Of a DNA stretch of 24,134 nucleotides, positions 7,333 through 12,608 are shown piece after piece (position 1 is the stretch's first letter; the number at the start of each line of letters is the position of its first letter). Source of the stretch: a virus; IMG/VR virus record IMGVR_UViG_3300044635_000579, positions 1-24,134 of that record. One strand, given 5' to 3'. Below the pieces are notes generated by a model. It was not told the DNA's origin, made no database searches, and worked only from the letters and a program-made list of their open reading frames with translations. Position numbers and translations under genes: made by a program.

Positions 7333-7572
7333 GGTCGCACGCAGATGACCTATGGTTAATACACTACCCCAAGCCAGATGATCGTCGTCACCCTCTGGCG
7401 GATCATACCTATCAGCCTCGGCGGATAGTGGAGCCAACAACCCCTCCAGCACCGCCACGCGGGCGCGCAGCCGCTCGATCTCGGCGGCGGCTTCGCCGAT
7501 CACGCCGACACGTCCAAAGTCCGTCATGAGATCTGGCGGGACGCGCAGTTTCTTTACGATATCTTCGCTCAT
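7306..7572 (-). CDS. Small coiled-coil hypothetical protein
   Basis: An 88-residue protein, MSEDIVKKLRV..., with a coiled-coil stretch GEAAAEIERLRARVAVLEGLLAPL at about residues 26-49 and a C-terminal RAALEVKP. The ATG at 7572 overlaps the stop of the upstream membrane-protein gene by ATGA, which is why I reject the longer in-frame start at 7626. A 34-base block encoding the coiled coil is identical to one in the gene at 8178-8576, so the two share a duplicated module. Function unknown. Confidence 0.68.
   Translation of the reverse strand: MSEDIVKKLRVPPDLMTDFGRVGVIGEAAAEIERLRARVAVLEGLLAPLSAEADRYDPPEGDDDHLAWGSVLTIGHLRATRAALEVKP
7453..7486 (-). repeat. 34-base coiled-coil repeat, copy 1
   Basis: This block is identical base for base to 8310-8343. 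It encodes the EIERLRARVA coiled-coil heptads of the 7306-7572 gene, pointing to recent duplication or recombination. Confidence 0.75.
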
Positions 7573-7754
7573 GGCATCGTCACCAAAATTGCAGGGGATA
7601 CACTCAGTAAGCTCGACAGAAGCCACAGCATCATCCCGCTGATCGCGGCGGCGTATGACGCCTTCAGAATGCGCTCGCTCAAATCAAGGAGCGCGCCCAA
7701 GACCATCGCGGCTATGCCGCCGAATACCAGCACACTCCCGGCCAGGAAGATCAT
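7569..7754 (-). CDS. Small two-helix membrane protein
   Basis: A 61-residue protein with two hydrophobic segments, about residues 2-24 (IFLAGSVLVFGGIAAMVLGALL) and about 33-58 (YAAAISGMMLWLLSSLLSVSPAILV), joined by a short polar turn DLSERILK. It is presumably an inner-membrane hairpin. The start sits right after the GGAGGCCAAGCC junction sequence and overlaps the upstream stop (ATGA). Small membrane proteins in phage early operons can act in superinfection exclusion or in lysis control. Nothing here tells which, so the function is unknown. Confidence 0.66.
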   Translation of the reverse strand: MIFLAGSVLVFGGIAAMVLGALLDLSERILKASYAAAISGMMLWLLSSLLSVSPAILVTMP

Positions 7755-7777
7755 GGCTTGGCCTCCAGCGCGGCGCG
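7751..7777 (-). repeat. Junction repeat, copy 3
   Basis: The core and extension match copy 2 except for the one core base. It encodes RAALEAKP and a stop, and serves as the ribosome site of the 7569-7754 gene. Confidence 0.75.
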
Positions 7778-8026
7778 AGCCTCCTCAATCGGCAAAGCGG
7801 GGACATTAACGTAGACAGACCGCCGCATTTGCGCTTCCACGGTCATACCTCCCGCGCCACGTTCAACTGTGTAACCAGCATCGCAAGCGTCCAACACAGA
7901 TTTCAGCGCAGTTCGCAGCCGCTCGATCTCGTCAGCGAGCTTGCAGTACAACGCGCCGTCAGCCAGACGGTCGTCGCGATACGCAGCACGAGCCATCGCC
8001 ACGATGTCCTCGATGTCGTCGCTCAT
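7751..8026 (-). CDS. Small hypothetical protein with helical N-terminal half
   Basis: A 91-residue protein, acidic at its start (MSDDIEDIVAMARAAY), with a predicted helix LADEIERLRTALKSVLDACDAGY at about residues 30-52 and the same C-terminal tag RAALEAKP found in two neighbours. The start has a good GGGAG eight bases upstream inside the preceding gene and overlaps its stop by ATGA. The shared EIERLR helix and C-terminal tag suggest a common origin with the genes at 7306-7572 and 8178-8576. Function unknown. Confidence 0.68.
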   Translation of the reverse strand: MSDDIEDIVAMARAAYRDDRLADGALYCKLADEIERLRTALKSVLDACDAGYTVERGAGGMTVEAQMRRSVYVNVPALPIEEARAALEAKP

Positions 8027-8181
8027 GGCTCATCTCCCGCATCTGGCCCACAGTCATCAGCCTCAGACTTTCTCTCTACGATCTTCAAGATGTTAAGGAG
8101 ATGTCCGGTTGTCAGGGGAATCGACCCATTTCGTTTCACCGATTCCTGCATCACCTCGATTAGACGCTCTAAGTCGCTCAT
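8023..8181 (-). CDS. Short hypothetical protein
   Basis: A 52-residue acidic protein, MSDLERLIEVMQESVKRNGSIPLTTGHLLNILKIVERK..., with an amphipathic N-terminal helix and a second helix after a short turn. I use the ATG at 8181, which overlaps the previous stop (ATGA) and follows GGAGGCCAAGCC; the frame is open further upstream but that region belongs to the preceding gene. Not recognised. Its reality rests on the conserved coupling at both ends. Confidence 0.58.
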   Translation of the reverse strand: MSDLERLIEVMQESVKRNGSIPLTTGHLLNILKIVERKSEADDCGPDAGDEP

Positions 8182-8204
8182 GGCTTGGCCTCCAGTGCGG
8201 CGCG
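8178..8204 (-). repeat. Junction repeat, copy 4
   Basis: The core is identical to copies 1 and 3; the extension has one change, AGTGCGGCGCG. It encodes RAALEAKP and a stop, and serves as the ribosome site of the 8023-8181 gene. Confidence 0.75.
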
Positions 8205-8576
8205 GACACGCTCGATCAGCCTGTCGCACGCATCGGGATTGCCCGCCAGCATGACGCGGATATGATCGTTGTTTCTGCCCGCAACGTATTCAAAGAGATC
8301 TTTCAACATCGCCACGCGGGCGCGCAGCCGCTCGATCTCGGCGTGCGCCGCCGCTGCCTCGGCGCAATGCTGCGTCAGCCCCTGGTTTCGGGCGCAGCCA
8401 CCGGCGCGCAAACGCCTGATCTCATTCCTGGCATCGATCAAGAGCGCGAGATCGATGTTCCTCGCGCGCCAGACCAGCGGATGCGAATAGACCTCGTCGG
8501 CCGGTATCAAGCTGTCGATGCGTGAGACGACGTCGTCCGGCTGGACGAGCGGCTGGCCGTATGTTGGATCGCTCAT
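8178..8576 (-). CDS. Coiled-coil hypothetical protein
   Basis: A 132-residue protein with an N-terminal region MSDPTYGQPLVQPDDVVSRIDSLIP..., a long helical middle (LALLIDARNEIRRLR, HAEIERLRARVAMLKDLFEYV), then DHIRVMLAGNPDACDRLIERVRAALEAKP. It shares a 34-base identical coiled-coil block with 7306-7572 and the RAALEAKP end with its neighbours. The ATG at 8576 overlaps the upstream stop by ATGA, so I do not use the longer frame. Probably oligomeric through the coiled coil. Function unknown. Confidence 0.66.
   Translation of the reverse strand: MSDPTYGQPLVQPDDVVSRIDSLIPADEVYSHPLVWRARNIDLALLIDARNEIRRLRAGGCARNQGLTQHCAEAAAAHAEIERLRARVAMLKDLFEYVAGRNNDHIRVMLAGNPDACDRLIERVRAALEAKP
8310..8343 (-). 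repeat. 34-base coiled-coil repeat, copy 2
   Basis: Identical to 7453-7486 and in the same reading frame within the 8178-8576 gene. The first 16 bases of the coiled-coil part (CAGCCGCTCGATCTCG) recur a third time at 7916-7931 in the 7751-8026 gene. Confidence 0.75.
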
Positions 8577-8752
8577 CGCCCATCCTCCGCTTCCACGACC
8601 GCCAGCCCCGCGCGCCGCACGGTCTCCAGCGTGTCCTTCCATCGCTCGATGGCGTGGTGACGAAAATGCGGGGTCACCCGCGCCCAGAACTCCTCGCCCA
8701 CATCCGCCCGCGCGAGGCGGGCGGCGAGGGTGGTGGTGTCGGTGCTGCTCAT
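8573..8752 (-). CDS. Short hypothetical protein (59 aa)
   Basis: Reading the minus strand from the ATG at 8752 gives MSSTDTTTLAARLARADVG... then EEFWARVTPHFRHHAIERWKDTL and a stop at 8573. Both ends overlap neighbours by ATGA, exactly as in the rest of the operon, and the codons are GC-rich at third positions, so this looks like a real short gene. The EFWARVTPHFRHHAIERW segment resembles small helical phage proteins with a W..L.P..R..AI.RW pattern. No function can be assigned. Confidence 0.6.
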   Translation of the reverse strand: MSSTDTTTLAARLARADVGEEFWARVTPHFRHHAIERWKDTLETVRRAGLAVVEAEDGR

Positions 8753-8901
8753 CGGAACCCTCCCACCAGGACGACCGTCCCCACGACCGCCGCGAGCAGC
8801 AGAACGACCGCAATCCAGTATCGCCGCGCGCCGCTGCGTGGCCTGGTCTCCTCCAGCCAGCCGAACGCGAGGCCGGAACGGGCGATGTCGTCGTTTTTCA
8901 T
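8749..8901 (-). CDS. Short single-span membrane protein (50 aa)
   Basis: Starting at the ATG at 8901, the frame gives 50 residues: a polar, mildly basic N-terminus (MKNDDIARSGLAFGWLEETR) and one membrane span (about residues 28-47, YWIAVVLLLAAVVGTVVLVG). The ribosome site AAAGGTGA lies in the last codons of the upstream ParB-like gene, with the spacing expected, and the stop overlaps the next start by ATGA. Positive residues before the span suggest the N-terminus stays in the cytoplasm. Function unknown. Confidence 0.6.
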   Translation of the reverse strand: MKNDDIARSGLAFGWLEETRPRSGARRYWIAVVLLLAAVVGTVVLVGGFR

Positions 8902-8905
8902 GTCG

Positions 8906-9775
8906 TCACCTTTTCGCATAACGAGTATCCAGAAGGGTGATGTCTGCGCGCGGATCTCGCACGATGACCTTGGAGAGGTCACGGCCCTCAATGTAGGCGT
9001 TCCAACAGGAGGCGACTGCATTGGCGAGGTAGCCGATTCCGCTTCGCGACACTGGCGCGCGTCGCAGAACCTCGAGCATCTTCTTTCGCGGATCATTCGC
9101 CCTCAATCCGTCGTCTTTCGCCGCTTCATTCCAGAACGCCTGGGCATTGTGCGGCGCATCAGCGAACGTCACGATGCCGATTGCCGCGACTTCCCGACGC
9201 TCAAACAGCGTCTTTTCCGCCGAACCATGTATCGCGGCGAAGTATTCCCGCGCTGGCTTCTGCCATTTTTCCATCTCTGCATGGCGCGCTTCAGCCGACT
9301 TGCTGTCATAACTGTTGCCGGAAATTGATTTTGATTGCAGACCAATCCGAAGCAAGACGGCGGCTTGAGAAAAGACCTTCAGGTCCGTTTGAGACATTTG
9401 ATTATCGCGCGCGATAAGGCCGAGAGCCTTCATCGCGTCAACCATGTTCCTTTGCCTTCCGCGATCGATGCGCGCATAGACCCTCGCGACATCTTCGTCG
9501 GATTGGCATTTGGTATACACGACGACCATATCGACGGTCGTTTCGCCGCTCGCGATAGCGTGCAATCTGTGCTGTCCGTTGAGCAGAACCCACGGCGTAT
9601 TGGGACTCATACCGAAGCGGATTGGCTCTCCGCCGTCAAACTCTCCGGCCTTCATCGTGTCTCGCAGAAATTGAACGTGATGAGCGGACACGCTTCGCTG
9701 GAGCGAAAAGTTTAGTTCCAGCATCGACCGCGCTGTCCTCGGATCAATGGTCGTAACGACCGCCTTGTGCTCCAT
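8906..9775 (-). CDS. ParB/DndB-like protein with NGQHRL motif
   Basis: A 289-residue protein. The N-terminal part (TTIDPRTARSMLELNFSLQRSVSAHHVQFLRDTMKAGEF) leads to WVLLNGQHRLHAIASGETTVDMVVV, the (D/N)GQHRL box found in phage ParB-like proteins and in DndB-type DGQHR proteins. A VARVYARIDRGRQRNMVDA segment follows, then a helical C-terminal region. In related families the motif belongs to a ParB/sulfiredoxin-like nucleotide-binding fold. The phage members have no settled role. The ATG at 9775 has GGAGA just upstream; another at 9787 adds four residues. It is the largest gene in the minus-strand cluster and has lower GC than the structural genes. Confidence 0.72.
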   Translation of the reverse strand: MEHKAVVTTIDPRTARSMLELNFSLQRSVSAHHVQFLRDTMKAGEFDGGEPIRFGMSPNTPWVLLNGQHRLHAIASGETTVDMVVVYTKCQSDEDVARVYARIDRGRQRNMVDAMKALGLIARDNQMSQTDLKVFSQAAVLLRIGLQSKSISGNSYDSKSAEARHAEMEKWQKPAREYFAAIHGSAEKTLFERREVAAIGIVTFADAPHNAQAFWNEAAKDDGLRANDPRKKMLEVLRRAPVSRSGIGYLANAVASCWNAYIEGRDLSKVIVRDPRADITLLDTRYAKR

Positions 9776-9829
9776 CTGCTTCTCCATCTGAAATACCGGG
9801 AAGCCGCCCGGCGCGCTCACCACATGAAC

Positions 9830-9848
9830 GACGGCGGGTGACGCCGTC
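9830..9848 (-). terminator. Hairpin right after the 9849-10094 stop
   Basis: A perfect 7-bp stem, GACGGCG (9830-9836) with CGCCGTC (9842-9848), and a 5-base loop, starts at the base after a stop codon on the minus strand. There is no U-tract after it, so it is either a weak terminator, a processing or stability hairpin, or chance in GC-rich DNA. Confidence 0.35.
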
Positions 9849-10094
9849 TTAGTCCTTTCGCCCCTGCGCCGCGCGTCGCGCGGCCTGTTGGCGCTCGCTC
9901 TGGCATTCCTGCCAGATCAAGCGAATGTGCACCGGCAACATCTGCCGGATGGCCTCCGCGTGCTGGAGGCACTCTGCCCTGGTCTGAGCGGGTATCTCGA
10001 CGCCGCCGCAGTGGCGGTCGATCCCGTGCTGGCCGGTGCAGAGTACGCCGAGCATGAGCCACGGGGTCAGGTCAGCCACAGCAGCACCGTCCAC
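9849..10094 (-). CDS. Small hypothetical protein, possibly exported or membrane-anchored
   Basis: The frame runs 81 codons from a GTG at 10094 (68 from an ATG at 10055). The N-terminal part is hydrophobic (VADLTPWLMLGVLCTG), then TGQHGIDRHCGGVEIPAQTRAECLQHAEAIRQMLPVHIRLIWQEC, with four Cys that could pair if exported. Similar short Cys-containing phage proteins with a CTGQH...C....R.EC pattern occur but have no function. Neither start has a strong ribosome site, so the 5' end is uncertain. A hairpin follows the stop directly. Confidence 0.55.
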   Translation of the reverse strand: MDGAAVADLTPWLMLGVLCTGQHGIDRHCGGVEIPAQTRAECLQHAEAIRQMLPVHIRLIWQECQSERQQAARRAAQGRKD

Positions 10095-10147
10095 ATCGCC
10101 GTCCAGATGCCCGCCGTGGCGGCGGCGAACTCAACCGCGCGAGCCAT
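10067..10147 (-). CDS. Possible 26-residue hydrophobic peptide
   Basis: A very short frame on the minus strand from ATG 10147, MARAVEFAAATAGIWTAMWT..., ending in LLWLT. It is almost entirely hydrophobic and would make one membrane span. It overlaps the end of the upstream gene by 17 bases and the start of the downstream gene by 28. It may be a real tiny membrane peptide, a translational coupler, or nothing. No family evidence. Confidence 0.25.
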   Translation of the reverse strand: MARAVEFAAATAGIWTAMWTVLLWLT

Positions 10148-10373
10148 CGCGGACCTCCTCGATACGGGCCAGCTGCGCCGTGGTCTCCTCGGTGATGATC
10201 TCGGAAACATCGCTCATGATCCGACGCATCAGCACTTCGGCGTCGATCAGCGGCGCTCCCGGCGTCTCATCGGCCAGTCGCACAATCCGGCGGCAGAGCT
10301 TCAGCACCGCGACGCCGCACGCGGTGATCGCCTCGGCCTCGGCCAGTCGGACGTCGAACTCATCGCTCGACAT
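10131..10373 (-). CDS. Small helical hypothetical protein
   Basis: An 80-residue acidic, helix-rich protein, MSSDEFDVRLAEAEAITACG..., with a middle segment LKLCRRIVRLADETPGAPLIDAEVLMRRIMSDVSEIITEE. I use the ATG at 10373, which lies in the last codons of the upstream gene (14-base overlap); the open frame upstream of it is that gene's shadow. Not recognised. Likely cytoplasmic. Confidence 0.62.
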   Translation of the reverse strand: MSSDEFDVRLAEAEAITACGVAVLKLCRRIVRLADETPGAPLIDAEVLMRRIMSDVSEIITEETTAQLARIEEVRDGSRG

Positions 10374-10617
10374 TGAGAGCCTCCCGCGCCCGGGCGAGAT
10401 CGGCGCGGCGTTGCGCGACCGCCTCGGTGATGATCGCCGCGAGCCGCTCGGCATCCGGGGCGTCGAGATGCAAAGTGACCTGCGTCTCGGCGCAGCGGAT
10501 GATCATGGCTGTCGCGAGGTATTCCCGCGCGCCGGCCTCGACCGCCTCGTCGGCGGGCCAGATCCAGCGGACGCTGAGCGTCTCGCCTCGGTTGAGATGT
10601 ATCCCGGTGCCGGGCAT
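10360..10617 (-). CDS. Small hypothetical protein
   Basis: An 85-residue protein, MPGTGIHLNRGETLSVRWIW..., ending in a helical stretch AERLAAIITEAVAQRRADLARAREAL. The N-terminal half has alternating hydrophobics (IIRCAETQVTLHLDAPDAE), as in a small beta-sheet, and the C-terminal half is a helix. An ideal ribosome site, AGGAGG, is seven bases upstream of the ATG, so the start is secure and translation is probably strong. Function unknown. Confidence 0.7.
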   Translation of the reverse strand: MPGTGIHLNRGETLSVRWIWPADEAVEAGAREYLATAMIIRCAETQVTLHLDAPDAERLAAIITEAVAQRRADLARAREALNVER

Positions 10618-10692
10618 GTGTCGTCCTCCTGTTGCTGGCGCGCCACCCTGGCGCTCCCTGCTGCCGCCCGCGTGGAGCGGTAGCCGGGAGGG

Positions 10693-10914
10693 TCAGGCGT
10701 TGCGGGTGGCGCGCCGCTTGACGTAGGCGATCTGCCTGGGGGTCAGGCTATGGCACGTCGTCCAGTGACCAGCCACGTCATCCCAGACGATGACCGCGCC
10801 GTCGGCGGTGACTCGCGCGACGTAGCCCCATTGGGGCGAGCCGGCGAAGGGGTGTCCAGACAGGACTGCTACATCGTCACTCATGGCTTTCATCACCCTA
10901 TCCATGGCTTTCAT
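10693..10914 (-). CDS. Small hypothetical protein
   Basis: Up to 73 residues: MKAMDRVMKAMSDDVAVLSG..., then WGYVARVTADGAVIVWDDVAGHWTTCHSLTPRQIAYVKRRA. The core looks like a small SH3-like beta protein (GYVARV..DGAVIVWDDVAGHW). The first 11 residues are a repeated MKAM element with four possible ATGs (10914, 10905, 10893, 10884), so the start is ambiguous. MSDD at 10884 would match the style of neighbouring proteins. Function unknown. Confidence 0.62.
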   Translation of the reverse strand: MKAMDRVMKAMSDDVAVLSGHPFAGSPQWGYVARVTADGAVIVWDDVAGHWTTCHSLTPRQIAYVKRRATRNA

Positions 10915-10932
10915 CTCCCTCTGTCTGATCGA

Positions 10933-11163
10933 TCAGGCCGCGACGAAGCGCGACACCAACACCCACTCGCCGTGCGGCGGGAGCACATTGTTCGCCGGGT
11001 CGTACTCCTGCTCGGCGTCGGTGATCTCCGCGCGCTCGATCAGCGTCGAGCGGTCGCTCGCGTCGTAGGTGCGGCACCAGAGAACGCCCGCATCCCAGTC
11101 GCAGCGATAGCTGACGCTGACGATCTGGCCCGCGTCCTGCGGCATCTGTTCCCATTTGGTCAT
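10933..11163 (-). CDS. Small hypothetical protein
   Basis: A 76-residue protein, MTKWEQMPQDAGQIVSVSYR..., beta-rich (VLWCRTYDASDRSTLIERAEITDAE) and ending HGEWVLVSRFVAA. GGAGG nine bases before the ATG makes the start firm. It is the first gene after the long hairpin at 11227-11258 and therefore could be controlled by that element. Not recognised. Confidence 0.68.
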   Translation of the reverse strand: MTKWEQMPQDAGQIVSVSYRCDWDAGVLWCRTYDASDRSTLIERAEITDAEQEYDPANNVLPPHGEWVLVSRFVAA

Positions 11164-11226
11164 CGGCTTGTCCTCCGTTGCGGCCGGGTCGGCCGGTTGC
11201 GATGGGGTAAAAGTAGTCGAGAGTGA

Positions 11227-11258
11227 CAGGGTCGAGGAGTGCTGTTTCCTCGACCCTG
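11227..11258 (-). terminator. Perfect 12-bp hairpin between minus-strand genes; terminator, attenuator or operator
   Basis: CAGGGTCGAGGA (11227-11238) and its exact reverse complement TCCTCGACCCTG (11247-11258) flank an 8-base loop. It begins eight bases past the stop of the gene at 11266-11472 and lies 64 bases before the next start. No T-run directly follows on either strand, so a textbook intrinsic terminator is not complete. The perfect symmetry also fits a dimer-binding operator. Confidence 0.55.
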
Positions 11259-11265
11259 CTATGTG

Positions 11266-11472
11266 TCAGGCGCGCGCCGCCCATTCCTTCAGAGTGCGCT
11301 CCTGAGCGATCGCCAGCAGCATCGGCAGAAGCGCCGTCAATTCAGCAACGTGCCCATCGTTGCGCCCGCGCAGCGCAAGAGCGTTGCGAATGTGCCGCAG
11401 CGCGATCTGCTTTTCCGCGCAGGAGATCGTGCGAGAGAAGGCGGCGCGGTACTGGTGAAGCGACTGGGGCAT
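11266..11472 (-). CDS. Small helical hypothetical protein, first gene of the minus-strand operon
   Basis: A 68-residue basic, helical protein, MPQSLHQYRAAFSRTISCAE..., then KQIALRHIRNALALRGRNDGHVAELTALLPMLLAIAQERTLKEW. The ATG at 11472 has AGGGAGG five bases upstream; the longer frame to 11583 would run through the promoter and is rejected. It is the first gene downstream of the leftward promoter and is followed by a perfect hairpin, so it may be expressed separately from the rest. No HTH is obvious; the role is unknown. Confidence 0.66.
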   Translation of the reverse strand: MPQSLHQYRAAFSRTISCAEKQIALRHIRNALALRGRNDGHVAELTALLPMLLAIAQERTLKEWAARA

Positions 11473-11523
11473 GGAAGCCTCCCTGGAGGTGGCGCCGCAG
11501 CGCCGGTTTCGGTGGATTCGATG

Positions 11524-11546
11524 AACAGGAATATAAACGTCCTGTT
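11524..11546. promoter_or_regulatory. Inverted repeat over the leftward -10 box (candidate operator)
   Basis: AACAGGA (11524-11530) and TCCTGTT (11540-11546) are exact reverse complements 9 bases apart. The 23-bp site covers the leftward -10 element, where a bound dimer would block RNA polymerase. The neighbouring HTH protein is the obvious candidate ligand. Confidence 0.5.
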
Positions 11547-11557
11547 TCATGACGCAA
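11530..11557 (-). promoter_or_regulatory. Leftward sigma70-type promoter
   Basis: On the minus strand, TTGCGT (11557-11552) and TATATT (11535-11530) are separated by 16 bases. The -10 box lies inside the inverted repeat AACAGGA-N9-TCCTGTT. A transcript starting near 11523 would have a leader of about 50 bases before the ATG at 11472. Confidence 0.6.
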
Positions 11558-11565
11558 CACAATCT

Positions 11566-11586
11566 GCCATGCAATCCCCGCATGGC
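11566..11586. promoter_or_regulatory. Second inverted repeat in the control region (candidate operator)
   Basis: GCCATGC (11566-11572) and GCATGGC (11580-11586) are exact reverse complements with a 7-base spacer. It lies between the two divergent promoters, just upstream of the rightward -35. TGGCGCT also occurs twice directly (11583-11589, 11597-11603). Its half-sites differ from those of the first repeat. Confidence 0.45.
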
Positions 11587-11602
11587 GCTATGCGTTTGGC
11601 GC

Positions 11603-11630
11603 TTGACGGGCTAAACGGCGGGTGTATCCT
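11603..11630 (+). promoter_or_regulatory. Rightward sigma70-type promoter giving a leaderless repressor mRNA
   Basis: TTGACG (11603-11608), a 16-base spacer, then TATCCT (11625-11630). The predicted start of transcription is about 11637, the A of the repressor ATG. No ribosome-binding sequence precedes that ATG, which agrees with a leaderless message as known for lambda cI from PRM. Confidence 0.62.
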
Positions 11631-11636
11631 CGCCGC

Positions 11637-11822
11637 ATGACAGTCGCTCAACTCGTTTTCCACCTCGGCGGCAACACCGCGCTCGCGCGCGTCCTCGGCA
11701 TCTCGCCACAAGCGGTGTCGAACTGGTCCCGACGCGGCGCGATCCCCGCACGTCGCCACTACCAGGTCGCGCGCCTCGCACGGGCGCTTGGCCTCCACAT
11801 CGATCCCGAGGCGCTGCGATGA
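11637..11822 (+). CDS. Cro/YdaS-type HTH repressor
   Basis: A 61-residue protein made of one helix-turn-helix domain: TALARVLGISPQAVSNWSRR at residues 14-33, followed by GAIPARRHYQVARLARALGL. The GIS.QAVSNW.RRG.IP pattern is that of small YdaS/Cro-like phage regulators, which act as dimers on operators between divergent promoters. It lies exactly at such a region. The ATG at 11637 is preferred over a GTG at 11622 because the promoter -10 box would fall inside the longer frame. The stop overlaps the next gene by ATGA. Whether it acts as CI or as Cro cannot be told. Confidence 0.82.
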   Translation: MTVAQLVFHLGGNTALARVLGISPQAVSNWSRRGAIPARRHYQVARLARALGLHIDPEALR

Positions 11823-12442
11823 GCCTATCAAGAGACATCGCGGACATGGTCCGCAAGCACGGCCAGATGACGGTCCGCGAGATCCTCGCGGCGTTCAAGC
11901 ATGAGGACGAACAGCGCCTGGCCTACGCGGTGAGCAACGCCGCCTGCAATGGCTGGATTGTCGGGCCGAAATCGCGCGCACTGCTCCCGCATGTCGCCTA
12001 TCTCGCCGCCCCCGCTCCACGCGCTTCGCTCCGCAGCCCAGACCGGGCAGATGAGGTGGCGATCAACTACGAGAAGCAGGACGAGCGGTGGCGCTCTCAA
12101 GCGGGCGAGATCGAGTACGAGGACCATCCGCGCAGTCTCGCGGCTGCTCGCATCCTCTGGCGAGCAGCGCCGCCCCCGGCTCGGTCTCCGTGCGGATCAA
12201 GTGCGGCGTTGATGGCGGCGGCGTCGCCGGGCATCTATAACGAATCCCCAGCGAAATCCTCTACGCCCGTTGACGACGCCGAGGTTCGGCGTCGGACAAT
12301 GAATGGGCAGAGCCAGGAAAAGATCGCCGCCGCTCTCGGCATCAGCCGCTCGGCAGTCTGCTCGTCTCGACGCAGGACGAGGCGAGAGCGCGGCACGACC
12401 TTCGCGGTCAATCGTGGCGGTGGAAAGAGCAATTATGAATGA
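11819..12442 (+). CDS. Putative DNA-binding protein with two HTH-like segments
   Basis: A 207-residue protein. Residues 1-60 (IADMVRKHGQMTVREILAAFKHEDEQRLAYAVSNAACNGWI) look like a winged-helix domain with a helix-turn-helix and a wing-like VGPKSRALLPHVAYL. A poorly ordered, Ala/Pro-rich middle (about 65-150) follows. A second HTH-like element, NGQSQEKIAAALGISRSAVC, is at about 161-180, ending in a basic Arg-rich tail. It is coupled by ATGA to the repressor gene and could be a second regulator or a replication initiator. The middle has a somewhat irregular composition, so an old frameshift cannot be excluded. Function inferred only. Confidence 0.62.
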   Translation: MSLSRDIADMVRKHGQMTVREILAAFKHEDEQRLAYAVSNAACNGWIVGPKSRALLPHVAYLAAPAPRASLRSPDRADEVAINYEKQDERWRSQAGEIEYEDHPRSLAAARILWRAAPPPARSPCGSSAALMAAASPGIYNESPAKSSTPVDDAEVRRRTMNGQSQEKIAAALGISRSAVCSSRRRTRRERGTTFAVNRGGGKSNYE

Positions 12443-12608
12443 CGACGAACGCGACGAGCCGGGGCGGAAGTGGTTCGGTCGCGAACGCATCGAGCCGCCG
12501 TCGCTCCAGTCCTCCCTCGATCTCGACGCCATCGCCGTTTCGTCGTTCCGCCGCACCGCGCTAGGCTGGGGCGGATATCAAGTTCAGCCGCTGAGGAGAG
12601 CAGAATGA
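12435..12608 (+). CDS. Short hypothetical protein
   Basis: A 57-residue charged protein, MNDDERDEPGRKWFGRERIE..., ending GWGGYQVQPLRRAE. The ATG at 12435 has AAAGAG six bases upstream and overlaps the previous stop by eight bases; the stop overlaps the DUF6378 start by ATGA. The last codons carry AGGAGAG, the ribosome site for the next gene. No recognisable domain. Confidence 0.5.
   Translation: MNDDERDEPGRKWFGRERIEPPSLQSSLDLDAIAVSSFRRTALGWGGYQVQPLRRAE

Noticed and set aside
9817-10062. Alternative minus-strand frame overlapping 9849-10094
   Set aside because: Highly Arg/Pro/Gly-rich shadow; the other frame has a sensible Cys/His pattern.
11164-11226. Second leftward promoter between the hairpin and the 10933-11163 gene
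   Set aside because: No acceptable -35/-10 pair; only a CGGCCGG direct repeat, which is weak evidence in GC-rich DNA.
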